From contig NZ_JAPNKC010000001.1 of the NCBI RefSeq assembly GCF_026626705.1, forward strand, positions 1,054,001-1,118,000: a stretch of DNA of 64,000 bases. The letters run 5' to 3'. The position numbers were made by a program, and so were the translations under genes. The notes beneath the pieces were generated by a model. It had not been told where the DNA came from. It ran no database searches and worked only from the letters and a program-made list of their open reading frames with translations. The DNA is from Pyxidicoccus sp. MSG2. GTDB lineage: Bacteria > Myxococcota > Myxococcia > Myxococcales > Myxococcaceae. Shown here in pieces: positions 16,664 to 25,338 of the stretch (positions are counted from its first letter, which is position 1; every line of letters starts with the position of its first letter).

Positions 16664-17755
16664 TCACTCGAAAGTGAGCTCCACCTTCGACAGCACGTGG
16701 TCCAGCGCGGCGGCATGCATGACGAGGTTCTCGAACCGCTGAAGCACGGCCGGACTGGAGTCGAACAGCTTCGCCAGCTCGTCGGAGTGAGCTCCCGCGC
16801 TTGCGGTGACGGCATCGTGGAGCGCCTTCGCGTCCGCATACGCCGGCCGCACCCCATCGCGCGCGGCAATGGCCTGAAGCGCCAGCGCCGCCTTCAGTCG
16901 CCACTCGGCGTCGAGTCGCGTGGCGGCATCGGTCCTCCATCCCTCCCACGCCTCTGCCAGCTCGTCAGAGTTGAAGTCCTTCTCGACGAGCACGGGGCAC
17001 TCCACCACGGCCCACCGGTGTCGAATCTCCTCATCGATGAGGCCCTGAGGCACAACCACATCCGTCCGCTCCACCAGCGCATCGAGCACCCGCTCCTGGA
17101 GCTCCCGCCGCGCCGCCACCTCGCGCTCCTCCACCAGTTCCTCAGCGAGGTTCCGCAGGACGTCATCGAGCGTGTCGCCCGAATCCAACAGCCGTGGGAG
17201 CTCCTCGGGCCCGGCCTCCAACGGCGTCACCTCGCGCGCGGCGCGGATGTCGACGATGAACCGCGCGGTGGCCCCACCCAGTGAGGCGACCGCATAGGTC
17301 TCCGGAAGCACCAGCTCCACCCCGAGGGAGAGTCCCACCACGGCCCCGACCATCGCCTCGAAGAAGCCGGGAAGCAGCGGCTCGGGCGTCACGTCGGCCC
17401 ACCAGTCCGTGCGGACCGAGAACGGAATGAGCCTGCCATTGGCATAGCCCACGACATCCAGCAGCACCTCGTCTCCCGCCGCGACCTCCTCCCCGGGCGC
17501 GCGCTCCCGGCGTGGCGCCCGCTCGCGGCACAGCGCATCGAAGCGCTCCAGGATGTCCTCCTCCGTGACGGGCACCCGCGCGGGCACCGCCACCGAGAGC
17601 CCCTCCAATGAGGGGGCCCGAACGGAAGGGAGCCGGACCGCGCTGGCGCCATCCAGCGCCAGCGCGCCCGCAGAGCGCTTCAACAACATCAGCCCCTGGA
17701 GCTCTCCCAGGGACGACTCCGCTCCACCCTCAGGGGAGCCAGGCTGCATCGACAT
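16664..17755 (-). CDS. Trigger-factor-like peptidyl-prolyl isomerase/chaperone paralogue
   Basis: 363 aa. Residues about 50-80 (VPVTEEDILERFDALCRERAPRR) match the linker helix of trigger factor. Residues about 90-175 form an FKBP-like PPIase domain (GDEVLLDVVGYANG, LLPGFFEAMVGAVVGLS). The rest is the long helical C-terminal chaperone domain with LVEEREVAARRELQERVLDAL and VPQGLIDEEIRH. The N-terminal ribosome-binding domain with its GFRPGK-type signature is absent, so this is a paralogue and not the housekeeping Tig. It starts 6 nt after the stop of the 17762-18829 gene and is surely co-transcribed with it, which suggests a dedicated chaperone role for that neighbour. Confidence 0.7.
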   Translation of the reverse strand: MSMQPGSPEGGAESSLGELQGLMLLKRSAGALALDGASAVRLPSVRAPSLEGLSVAVPARVPVTEEDILERFDALCRERAPRRERAPGEEVAAGDEVLLDVVGYANGRLIPFSVRTDWWADVTPEPLLPGFFEAMVGAVVGLSLGVELVLPETYAVASLGGATARFIVDIRAAREVTPLEAGPEELPRLLDSGDTLDDVLRNLAEELVEEREVAARRELQERVLDALVERTDVVVPQGLIDEEIRHRWAVVECPVLVEKDFNSDELAEAWEGWRTDAATRLDAEWRLKAALALQAIAARDGVRPAYADAKALHDAVTASAGAHSDELAKLFDSSPAVLQRFENLVMHAAALDHVLSKVELTFE

Positions 17756-17761
17756 GGGACC

Positions 17762-18829
17762 TCACCAGAACTTGAGCTTGCCGAGCGCCTTCTTCGCGCC
17801 GTCCTTCACCGCGTGGCCAATCTTCTCCGGACCGACGGCACCCACGATGCTCGACACGGTGGAGACGGCTCCGCCCACCTGCGAGACGATGGGGATGTTC
17901 GTCGCCGCCAGCGCCGAGCCGGCCGCGGTGATGCCCGCGGTGACCTTCTTGCCCACCGACGCCTTCGGGTCTCGCAGCGTCGAGTAGAACGCCGCGCCGT
18001 CCGCCGCCGCGATGGCGACGTTGAGCCCGGGGACGAAGCGGCCGCCAGCCTTGCCCGCGACCTTCGCGGCCTTCAGCCCCTGAGATGCCATCGCCTTGGA
18101 CGCGCCGCTGGCGACGGCCTTCTTCATCCGCGTGTCGGCGACGTGCTTCAGGTCCCGCACCGACACGTCACCGCCCGCCCGCAGGTACTTCTGGGCCATC
18201 TGCTTCGCGGTGGAGCCCGCCTTCCGCTGGATGTCGTGGCGGTAGTGCGCCGCGGTGTCCGGGTTCGGGTGCAGCCGTCCCGGCCGGGCCGCCTGCCCGT
18301 CGATGGCGTCGCGGAAGCCCTTCGTCACGGCCTTCACGTTCTTCCGGGCGTCGCGCAGCTCCGCGAAGCCCTTCGCGGTGTTGAGGCCCACGGACGCGAA
18401 GCTGGCCGTCGACCCCAGCGCCTTCTCCGCACGCTCGCGGTTCCAGCCCTGCCGGAAGCCCGCGCGGAGGTCGCTGACCATCGACGCTCCGGCGAACGGG
18501 AGCTGCGCGACGCCGAGCGCACCACCCAAGCCCGAGGCCGTCCGCGTGAAGGGGCTGTTGCGCGCGGTGACGGTGCGGTGCGCGTTCTTCGAGATGTCCC
18601 AGGGGCCGAACTGGAGCTTCTCGGTCCGCACGTCGCGGCCGCCCTTCGCGATCATCCCGAGGTCGGCCACGCTCTTCACGCCGTTTGCGCGCAGGCCGTT
18701 GCCGTCGTTCTTCTCCGCCACTCGGTCGATGACGTCCTTCTTCGGCTCCTTCTTCTTCGGCTCGGCCTTGTGCGGCTTCGGCTCGGGCTTCTTGATGGGA
18801 ATCCTGGGGGCGTCTCCAATGGGTCGCAT
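17762..18829 (-). CDS. Unknown protein with basic Pro-rich N-terminus and hydrophobic Gly/Ala C-terminus
   Basis: 355 aa from the ATG at 18829; an upstream TTG at 18904 is less likely. The N-terminus is Pro/Lys-rich (IKKPEPKPHKAEPKKKEPKK). The middle is helical and basic, with a possible helical repeat. The last ~90 residues alternate small and hydrophobic residues (AGITAAGSALAATNIPIVSQ, GGAVSTVSSIVGAVG) and end in a basic tail KKALGKLKFW. There is no signal peptide. A hydrophobic hairpin of this kind can insert into membranes, as in pore-forming domains, but no family is recognised. It is the first gene of a two-gene operon with the trigger-factor paralogue. Confidence 0.6.
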   Translation of the reverse strand: MRPIGDAPRIPIKKPEPKPHKAEPKKKEPKKDVIDRVAEKNDGNGLRANGVKSVADLGMIAKGGRDVRTEKLQFGPWDISKNAHRTVTARNSPFTRTASGLGGALGVAQLPFAGASMVSDLRAGFRQGWNRERAEKALGSTASFASVGLNTAKGFAELRDARKNVKAVTKGFRDAIDGQAARPGRLHPNPDTAAHYRHDIQRKAGSTAKQMAQKYLRAGGDVSVRDLKHVADTRMKKAVASGASKAMASQGLKAAKVAGKAGGRFVPGLNVAIAAADGAAFYSTLRDPKASVGKKVTAGITAAGSALAATNIPIVSQVGGAVSTVSSIVGAVGPEKIGHAVKDGAKKALGKLKFW

Positions 18830-19112
18830 GGGCGGGGGCTCCGGGGGGAGTGTTCGATGTGTATTGTCGACAGGCGGGATTTCGAGTTGCGCAATGACTC
18901 TCAATCACCGACACATTTCACAGACACATCAAAAGCAAAGACAATACAATTCCATCCACTCACACCGTGGACTGGAAGGAACGAGAAAAGGGCTGCCTCG
19001 TTTCCAGGACACGCACGCACGCCAGGTGGCGCACGAGAATCGGCGGACGCGCGCGCCCACCACACAAACCCTTGATATCCGTGCACTTTCCGCCGCTCCG
19101 GGCGCCGTGCCT

Positions 19113-19808
19113 CTACAGAGGCGTCGGGTCGCGCATGGCGGTGCGGATGCTCAGGTCGAGCTGGCTCTGGAGCTCCCGCAGCAAACTGCCGAGCGCGGGC
19201 GTGTCCACGCCGATGCGGGCCGCAAGCCGCACGCGGACCTCGTTGCGCAACCACTCACGCGACTGCGCGAGCCAGCGCTTCACGGTGGAGCGGTCGACGC
19301 GGTAGGCGCGGGCAATCTGCGCCGTCCCCAGGCCCTCCACCAGGTGCAGCCGCAGCAGCGTCCTGTCCCGAGGCGGCAGCGCCTTCAGCGCCTCCTGGAA
19401 CACCTCGGTGAAGTCCTTCCGGTAGCGGTCCTTGATGTAGCGCCGGTCGGCATCGTCGGTGGGCGCGGCGACCTCTTCCAATTGGGAGTCGTCCAGGCCG
19501 ACCGCCCCCTTCCGCTCACGCAACATGTTCAGCGCGGTGCGCAGGGCCGCCACGCGAAGCCACGCCAGCAGCGTGCCCTGCCCGGCGTAGTCCAGAATCC
19601 GGGGCGGCCGCGCTCCCTCGGGAACGAAGAGCTTCACCCGCAGGAACTGAAGGGCCTCGTCCGCGGTGGTGACGTCCAGGCCCCTCAGCAGCAGGGACTT
19701 CTTGAGCGGAGAAATGAAGCGTGACTCGAACGCGGCAAGCGCCGCCGCGTCGCCCCGAGCACACGCCCGGGCGAGGGCCAGGTCTTCCTGAGGGTCCGTG
19801 TCGTTCAT
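19113..19808 (-). CDS. Sigma-70-like factor of the myxobacterial gmx type
   Basis: About 231 aa from ATG 19808 (ATG 19814 and GTG 19820 are alternatives). The N-terminal region has a sigma region 2-like stretch (ADEALQFLRVKLF, GQGTLLAWLRVAALRTALN). Residues about 145-190 form a region 4 helix-turn-helix (LPPRDRTLLRLHLVEGLGTA, then AYRVDRSTVKRWLAQSREWL). This fits the TIGR03001-like sigma family known mainly from myxobacteria. It is divergent from a zinc-finger/kinase/TPR gene with only 37 nt between starts, so each promoter must overlap the other gene. The fused zinc finger on the kinase suggests that protein regulates this sigma factor. Confidence 0.82.
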   Translation of the reverse strand: MNDTDPQEDLALARACARGDAAALAAFESRFISPLKKSLLLRGLDVTTADEALQFLRVKLFVPEGARPPRILDYAGQGTLLAWLRVAALRTALNMLRERKGAVGLDDSQLEEVAAPTDDADRRYIKDRYRKDFTEVFQEALKALPPRDRTLLRLHLVEGLGTAQIARAYRVDRSTVKRWLAQSREWLRNEVRVRLAARIGVDTPALGSLLRELQSQLDLSIRTAMRDPTPL

Positions 19809-19845
19809 CGTCATGACCACCCGCGTCGGCTATCGTTCCCTCGTC

Positions 19846-22731
19846 ATGGACTGCCTCGACACCCGACAACTCTTCGCCTTCGCACGGGGCGAGCTGGGCG
19901 CCGGAGAGGCCGTGACAGTGGAGCAGCATCTGGATTCCTGCGCCGTCTGTCGAGCGCTCCTCGCCGAAGCCGCGCGGGCCCAGGACGACGAGGACCCGCG
20001 GAGTTCCAGCACCGAGGAGGCCGAAGGCCCTACACCGCCCATGCGCCCATGGCTCCAGCGGGGGGCCCTGCTGGGGCGCTACGTGGTGCTCGAGCGGCTT
20101 GGCGCGGGAGGGATGGGCGTCGTCCACGCGGCGTATGACCCCGAGTTGGATCGCCGGGTCGCGCTGAAGCTGATTCGCATCGATGCGATTCGCCCCGCCC
20201 GGCAGGAAGAGGCCCAGGCGCGGTTGCTGCGGGAGGCGCAGGCCACCGCGCGCGTCGTCCACCCCAACGTGATTACGATTCACGACGTGGGCCGCTTCGG
20301 GGAGCACGTGTTCCTCGCCATGGAGCTCGTGGACGGCACCACGCTTCGCGAGCACATGCGCCGTCAGGAGAGCCCCCGGGACTGGCGCGCGCTGCTGGAG
20401 CTGTTCCTCCAGGCGGGGCGGGGACTGGCCGCGGCGCACGCGCAGGGGCTCGTCCACCGGGACTTCAAGCCCGACAACGTCCTCGTGGGCCGGGACGGAC
20501 GCGTCCGCATCACCGACTTCGGCCTCGCGCGCATCGTCCAGGGACTCGAGGACGCCCAGGAGCCCACGCCCGAGCCCCGCGCAGGCGGTCTTCGGGCTGA
20601 GTCCCTCACACGCTCGGACCTGGTGCTGGGCACGCCGGCCTATATGGCGCCCGAGCAGACTCGCGGGGCGACACCCGATGCCCGCAGCGACCAGTACAGC
20701 TACTGCGTCGCGCTGCATGAAGCGCTGTATGGCCGGCGCCCGTCCCCTGCCGATGCCGCGAGCGGAGTGCGCCCCACGCGTGAAGCGGGTGTGCCGGCCT
20801 GGGTGCACAGGGCGCTCCTCCAGGGACTTTTGACGTCGCCGGAGCAGCGCCACGCCTCCATGGACGCGCTGCTCCGGCAGTTGGGCCGCGCGCCGGGCGC
20901 GACGTGGCGCAGGGCGGGAGTGGCCGCGGCCACGGGGCTGGTCCTCGTCGCCGGGGGCGCGGCGCTGAATCGGTCCACGTCGGGGGACCCATGCGAAGGC
21001 AGTGCGCAGGCGCTCGCCGGTGTGTGGGATGCGCCCCGGAAGAGCGCCGTGCGGACCGTCTTCGCGGCGAGCCCCCTTCCCTTCGCACCGAGCGCCTGGC
21101 GCGAGGTGGAGCGCACGCTGGATGGCTACTCGCGCGACTGGGTGGCCGCGAGCCACGAGGCCTGCGTCGCCACGCGGGTGACGGGACTCCAGCCGGAGCG
21201 GCTGCTGGACAGGCGCGTCATCTGCCTGGACCAGCGCCTCAAGGACTTGTCGGCCGTCGTGGACACGCTGGCGGGCGCGGATGCCCAGGTCATCCAGAAC
21301 GCGGCGCGCGCGGCGCATGGCCTGGAGAGCCTGGCCCCGTGCGCGGACCTCGCGACGCTCGCCTCGCCGGAGCCGCCGCCCCTGGATGAACCGACGCGGC
21401 GCCGGATGGAGGGCATCCGCACCGGGCGCGCGGCGGTGCGGGCGAAGCTCAACGCCGGGCAGGTGATGCCCGCGCTGGAGCTCGCGAGCACGGTGGCCAG
21501 GGAGGCCCATGAGGTGGGCCATGGCCCGCTGGAGGCCGAGGTCCTCGACCTCCTCGCGGAGGCGCAGGGCCAGGCGCGGCAGTACCGCGATGCCATCCGG
21601 ACATTGCACCGGGCCATCCAGGCCGCGGAGTCCAGCCGGCATGACCGGCAGGCGGCGGAGTCCTGGGCCGCGCTGGTGCGGCTGCTCAGCTTCGTGGGCG
21701 CGGAACTGGACCCGGACGAGGAGACGGCGCGCCACGCGACCGCGGCGCTGAAGCGGTTGGGCGGAGACGCGCGCATCGAGGCCATGCTCTCGCGCAACCT
21801 CGTCAGCCTCCACCGCGCCCGGGGCCGGCTGGCCGAGGCCCTGGAGGAGAGCCACCGCGCGCTCGCGATGGCGAGGAAGACCTTCACGGCGGAGGAGCCG
21901 GAGCTCGCCACGGCGCTGCTCGGCGTGGGCCAGACGCTCGGGCTGCTCGGACGCCACGAGGAGGGCCTGCCCTTCCTGCTGGAGGCGGAGTCCATCTACG
22001 CGAGGACCTATGGCCCGGAGCACCCCAACCTGGCCGTCGTCCTCGACTCCATCGCCGTGCACCAGGTGCAGGCGGGAGACCCGGCTGGCGCGCTGGAGCA
22101 CGGGAAGCGTGCCCTGGCCATCTTCCAGCGCGTGCTCGGCGAAGAGCACCTGACGACGGCGAGCACCTTTCACAATCTGGGCGGCTTCCTGCTCGAGCTG
22201 GGCCGCGCGGAGGATTCACTCCAGTCCTTCGAGCGCGCGGCCCGCATCCGGGAGAAGCAGCTGGGCCCGAAGGACACGAAGGTCGCCTCGTCCCTCTCCG
22301 GCATGGGACGCGCGCTCGCGAAGCTGGGGCGCTACCCTCAGGCGGCGGAGCACCACGAGCGTGCCCGGGCCATCCGCGAGCAGGCGCTGGGGCCCGGGAG
22401 CGTCCAGGTGGCCATCGACCTGCTGGGGCTGGGCATCGACTTCGTGGGAATGGGCGCGCCGCGAAGGGCCCGCGTGCCCCTGGAGCGCGCGGTGGCCATC
22501 TTCGAGCGGGAGCCGCGGGAGACGGCGGGAGCCAACCTCGCGGATGCCCGCTTCGCGCTCGCCCGGGCGCTCGCGAGCGAGCCGCGAGAGCTGGAGCGGG
22601 CGCTACCGCTCGCGGGCGCCGCCGCGGACTACTACCGGAGCCTCCCGCGAGAGCGGGGGCACCCTCCGGAGCTCGACGCCATCGAGCGGTGGCTGGAGGC
22701 CCGGGGCTCGCCTCCCTCCGCCGCCCGGTGA
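19846..22731 (+). CDS. Zinc-finger (anti-sigma-like) Ser/Thr kinase with TM and TPR domain
   Basis: 961 aa. Residues 1-40 carry C3-x24-H28-x3-C32-x2-C35, the zf-HC2 pattern of zinc-binding anti-sigma domains. Residues about 75-345 are a Hanks kinase (GAGGMGVVHAAYD, VALKLI, HRDFKPDN from residue 204, DFGLARI from 224, YMAPEQ). A membrane segment (AAATGLVLVAGGAAL) lies near residue 360, followed by a ~600-residue C-terminal part rich in TPRs (residues about 540-900). The ATG at 19846 was preferred because the finger's cysteine sits immediately after it. The gene is divergent from a gmx-type sigma factor, an arrangement seen again at 43.8 kb. Confidence 0.85.
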   Translation: MDCLDTRQLFAFARGELGAGEAVTVEQHLDSCAVCRALLAEAARAQDDEDPRSSSTEEAEGPTPPMRPWLQRGALLGRYVVLERLGAGGMGVVHAAYDPELDRRVALKLIRIDAIRPARQEEAQARLLREAQATARVVHPNVITIHDVGRFGEHVFLAMELVDGTTLREHMRRQESPRDWRALLELFLQAGRGLAAAHAQGLVHRDFKPDNVLVGRDGRVRITDFGLARIVQGLEDAQEPTPEPRAGGLRAESLTRSDLVLGTPAYMAPEQTRGATPDARSDQYSYCVALHEALYGRRPSPADAASGVRPTREAGVPAWVHRALLQGLLTSPEQRHASMDALLRQLGRAPGATWRRAGVAAATGLVLVAGGAALNRSTSGDPCEGSAQALAGVWDAPRKSAVRTVFAASPLPFAPSAWREVERTLDGYSRDWVAASHEACVATRVTGLQPERLLDRRVICLDQRLKDLSAVVDTLAGADAQVIQNAARAAHGLESLAPCADLATLASPEPPPLDEPTRRRMEGIRTGRAAVRAKLNAGQVMPALELASTVAREAHEVGHGPLEAEVLDLLAEAQGQARQYRDAIRTLHRAIQAAESSRHDRQAAESWAALVRLLSFVGAELDPDEETARHATAALKRLGGDARIEAMLSRNLVSLHRARGRLAEALEESHRALAMARKTFTAEEPELATALLGVGQTLGLLGRHEEGLPFLLEAESIYARTYGPEHPNLAVVLDSIAVHQVQAGDPAGALEHGKRALAIFQRVLGEEHLTTASTFHNLGGFLLELGRAEDSLQSFERAARIREKQLGPKDTKVASSLSGMGRALAKLGRYPQAAEHHERARAIREQALGPGSVQVAIDLLGLGIDFVGMGAPRRARVPLERAVAIFEREPRETAGANLADARFALARALASEPRELERALPLAGAAADYYRSLPRERGHPPELDAIERWLEARGSPPSAAR

Positions 22732-22748
22732 GCGGCCCCCACGCTCAC
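22728..22748. terminator. Bidirectional hairpin spanning both convergent stop codons
   Basis: GTGAGCG-GCCCCCA-CGCTCAC is a perfect 7-bp stem. The TGA stops of the kinase gene (plus) and of the GST gene (minus) are both inside the stem, one in each arm. No U-tract follows, so termination efficiency is uncertain. Confidence 0.5.
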
Positions 22749-23383
22749 GCGCTGGCCTTGTGCCGCTTCAATTCCTCCGCGTAGAGCTTCGCCTCTTCCG
22801 CGAAGGCCTTCGCGATGCTCGGCCGCTCACGCAAGCGCGAGAAGTAGGCGTTGATGGCGGGGTACTGCTTCAGGTCGATGGGTGTCACCTGGCACCAGTT
22901 CAGCACCGCGAACAGGTACGCGTCGGCGACGCTGAAGCCGTCTAGGAGGAACTCGCGCCCCGTCAGGTGCGCCTCCAGGTAGGCGAGGCGCGAGGCCCCC
23001 TTCTCCAGCGCGTAGGCCTTCGCCGCGTCGGGGGCCTTCTTGTCGAGAAGCGGCGCGAAGAGGGCCTTGTGCAGCTCGGTCCCGATGAAGCACAGCCACT
23101 GCTGCAGCCGCGTGCGGCCCTTGCTGTCCTTCGGGGCGAGGTTCGCCCGGGGAAGGACTTCGGCCACGTGCTGCAGGATGGCGGCGTTCTCCGTGAGGAT
23201 GTCGCCATCATCGGTTCGAAGCGTCGGGACGAGGCCGAGCGGGTGCACTTCGCGGAAGTCCCCTCCCTCGGACGTGCGCTTCGTCTTCGGGTCGACCTCG
23301 ATGTACGCCGCCTCCGCGCCGGCGTCGTAGAAGGAGATGCGGGTCGCCAGCGAGCAGGACAGGGGTGAGAAGTAGAGCTGCAT
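22745..23383 (-). CDS. Glutathione S-transferase
   Basis: 212 aa, typical GST length. The N-terminal thioredoxin-fold domain starts MQLYFSPLSCSLATRISFYD, with the catalytic Ser/Cys region at residues 6-11, the cis-Pro in VPTLRTDDG, and the glutathione-binding motif LTENAAILQHVAE (Glu-Asn in place of the usual Glu-Ser). The C-terminal helical domain has FSVADAYLFAVLNW (N-capping box with SVAD). This suggests a beta-class-like cytosolic GST that conjugates glutathione to electrophiles or handles peroxides. It is divergent from a LysR gene, which probably controls it. Confidence 0.85.
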   Translation of the reverse strand: MQLYFSPLSCSLATRISFYDAGAEAAYIEVDPKTKRTSEGGDFREVHPLGLVPTLRTDDGDILTENAAILQHVAEVLPRANLAPKDSKGRTRLQQWLCFIGTELHKALFAPLLDKKAPDAAKAYALEKGASRLAYLEAHLTGREFLLDGFSVADAYLFAVLNWCQVTPIDLKQYPAINAYFSRLRERPSIAKAFAEEAKLYAEELKRHKASA

Positions 23384-23410
23384 GGGAGTGACTCCGAGGT
23401 ATTGGGTCTC

Positions 23411-23427
23411 GTTCCCCACGTGGGAAC
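23411..23427. promoter_or_regulatory. LysR-type operator between GST and LysR genes
   Basis: GTTCCCCACGTGGGAAC pairs GTTCCC with GGGAAC over a 5-nt centre and contains T-N11-A (T 23413, A 23425). It is about centred in the 106-bp divergent intergenic region, as expected for a LysR box controlling both genes. Confidence 0.6.
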
Positions 23428-23489
23428 GGACGCAACAGTGCGCACTTCGAGCCGATGCATCCAACGCATAGTTGGCATAGGCTCGATGC

Positions 23490-24419
23490 ATGGATGACAT
23501 CGGCCCTCCCCCGAACCCCCGCCTGGACATCCGAGACCTGCGCGTCGTGCTCGCCCTGGCGTCCGCCGGCACCACCGCGCAGGCGGCCACCGTGCTGCAC
23601 CTCACGCAGCCCGCGGTGAGCCGCGCGCTCCTGTCAGCGGAGGACAAGCTGGGGGCGCGCCTCTTCGACCGCACGCCTCGCGGGCTCGTGCTCACCACGG
23701 CGGGAGAGCAGCTCGTCGCTGGCGCGAAGCGCCTGCTCGTCGAATGGGGGGACCTGGAGCACCGCGTGCGCACGCCGGTGGCCCCGCCCGTCCGACTCCG
23801 CCTCGTCTGCGAGTGCTACACCGCCTACCACTGGCTGCCTTCCGCGCTCGTGAAGCTGCGCCAGAGCCTGCCAGGGCTCCAGCTCGCCCTGGCGGTGGAG
23901 CACACGCAGTCCCCCGTCTCCGCGCTCGTGGCGGGAGACATCGACGTCGCCCTCATCACCTCCGCCACCGTGCCCCGCACCGGGCTCGAGGTGCGGCAGG
24001 TCTTCTCGGACGAGGTCATCTTCGTCATGTCGGCGTCGCACCCGCTGGCGTCGCGCAAGGCGCTCACGCGGGACGACCTCCGCGAGAGCACCCTGCTGAC
24101 GGGACAGACGCCCCCCGCGGAGGTGCACTGGTTCATGACCCGCGCGTTCGGCCGCGAGCGGCCGAGACTCCGCTTCGAGCGGCTGCCGCTCACGGAGGCC
24201 ATCCTCGACGTGGCCCGCGCGGGCATGGGCGTCGCCGTGCTCTCCGAGTGGATTGCCGGCCCCCACCTCGGCAAGGGAGACCTGGTCGCGAAGCGGCTCA
24301 CGTCCGGTCCGCTGCGCAGGCCCTGGCGCATCGCCTGGCGGCCCGAGGTCGGCGACGCCGCGCTCCGCCTCGCGGCCGCCCTCGAACCCACCGTCCCTCG
24401 CGCACTCGCGGTGGGCTGA
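23490..24419 (+). CDS. LysR-family regulator (divergent to GST)
   Basis: 309 aa. The N-terminal winged HTH reads RDLRVVLALASAGTTAQAA, then LHLTQPAVSRALLSAEDKLG, which is the canonical LysR DNA-binding helix. A substrate-binding-like domain follows, with VRLRLVCECYTAYHWLPSAL at its start, a pattern close to MetR-like regulators. Together with the divergent glutathione S-transferase and the T-N11-A palindrome between them, the likely target is the GST gene. The co-inducer is unknown. Confidence 0.87.
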   Translation: MDDIGPPPNPRLDIRDLRVVLALASAGTTAQAATVLHLTQPAVSRALLSAEDKLGARLFDRTPRGLVLTTAGEQLVAGAKRLLVEWGDLEHRVRTPVAPPVRLRLVCECYTAYHWLPSALVKLRQSLPGLQLALAVEHTQSPVSALVAGDIDVALITSATVPRTGLEVRQVFSDEVIFVMSASHPLASRKALTRDDLRESTLLTGQTPPAEVHWFMTRAFGRERPRLRFERLPLTEAILDVARAGMGVAVLSEWIAGPHLGKGDLVAKRLTSGPLRRPWRIAWRPEVGDAALRLAAALEPTVPRALAVG

Positions 24420-24432
24420 GCCCCGGCGCCAC

Positions 24433-24468
24433 ATTTAAGATTGCGCTTAATTAGCTCCGGACTTAAAT
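24433..24468. promoter_or_regulatory. Candidate ArsR-type operator upstream of the ArsR/SRPBCC genes
   Basis: ATTTAAG (24433-24439) and CTTAAAT (24462-24468) form a 7-bp inverted repeat, with a further CTTAA at 24446-24450 pairing with the left arm at closer spacing. The patch is very AT-rich for this genome and ends 7 nt before the GTG start, so it overlaps the likely promoter. Autorepression is inferred. Confidence 0.5.
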
Positions 24469-24475
24469 ACGGGGC

Positions 24476-24802
24476 GTGGACGCCTTCATTGCCCTCTCCG
24501 ACCCCACGCGTCGGCGCATCGTGGAATTGCTCGCCGGCGGCGAGCGCTCGGCCGGGGAGCTGGGGGCGAGCTTCGACATCAGCGCCCCCGCCATCTCCCA
24601 GCACCTGAAGGTGCTGAAGGAGGCGCGCCTGGTCCAGGTCCGCGCCGAGGCCCAGCGCCGCATCTACGCGCTGGACGCCGCGGGCCTCGACGCGCTCGAG
24701 GGCTGGGTCGACCGCATCCGAGGCTTCTGGAACGAGCGGCTCGACGTGCTCGAGCAGCGACTGGCAGCGCACCCCGAAACGAAGAAACGGAGACGCCCTT
24801 GA
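24476..24802 (+). CDS. ArsR-family winged-helix regulator
   Basis: 108 aa. It starts (GTG) with [20 protein letters not shown], the universal ArsR opening, followed by the recognition helix [19 protein letters not shown] and the wing [13 protein letters not shown]. No metal-binding cysteine is present, so it belongs to the non-metal branch usually coupled to SRPBCC/AHSA1 proteins. Its stop overlaps the TTG start of that partner (TTGA). Confidence 0.88.
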   Translation: MDAFIALSDPTRRRIVELLAGGERSAGELGASFDISAPAISQHLKVLKEARLVQVRAEAQRRIYALDAAGLDALEGWVDRIRGFWNERLDVLEQRLAAHPETKKRRRP

Positions 24803-25338
24803 ACCCCTCCGCCCCGCCGCCCGAGGAGCGCCGCACACGTCTCGAGCGACTGCTCCCGGGCTCACTGGAGCTCGTCTGGCGCTACCTGACCGAGCCGGAG
24901 TTGCTGGCCGAGTGGCTCGCCGTCTCCCGAATCGAGCTGCGAGAGGGAGGCCGCGTCGAGCTCCAGCCGCTCCGCACGGAAGGCGCGGAGCAGCGCCCCA
25001 CGGAGCGCACCGTGCAGGGCGTGGTGACACGGTGCGAGCCACCGCGCGTGCTGGCCTTCACGTGGAGCGATGTGGGGACACCCCACTCGGAGGTCACCTT
25101 CGAGCTGACGCCGCAGGGCGAGAAGGTCCGGCTCGTCCTCACGCACTGGCGCGCCCCGGTGTGCGCCGTGGCCACCGGCTCTGGCGGCCCGGTGCTCGAC
25201 TCGCTCGCCTCGCGCCTCGGTGGGGAGGGGTTGCCCCGGCGTGCACGCACGCGGGTGGGTGCCCGCCCGCTCTTCAGGAGACCTTCACTCCGGGCCGTGC
25301 GCCGGGTGCATGCGACGTACACGGAGGCCGTGCGATGA
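24799..25338 (+). CDS. SRPBCC/AHSA1-domain protein
   Basis: 179 aa. The Bet v1/START-like fold is evident from [26 protein letters not shown] at the start (the 'p..vW..lt.pe.l..W' opening), [18 protein letters not shown], then [20 protein letters not shown]. The C-terminus after residue 130 is more divergent and Arg-rich but ends in the HATYTEAV helix expected for the family. The TTG start overlaps the ArsR stop, and the gene's TGA overlaps the ATG of clpP (ATGA), so three genes are translationally chained. Ligand or partner is unknown. Confidence 0.75.
   Translation: MNPSAPPPEERRTRLERLLPGSLELVWRYLTEPELLAEWLAVSRIELREGGRVELQPLRTEGAEQRPTERTVQGVVTRCEPPRVLAFTWSDVGTPHSEVTFELTPQGEKVRLVLTHWRAPVCAVATGSGGPVLDSLASRLGGEGLPRRARTRVGARPLFRRPSLRAVRRVHATYTEAVR

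Noticed and set aside
19516..22173. 885-aa minus-strand frame opposite the zinc-finger kinase
   Set aside because: No domain is visible and composition is typical antisense; kinase motifs on the plus strand are complete.
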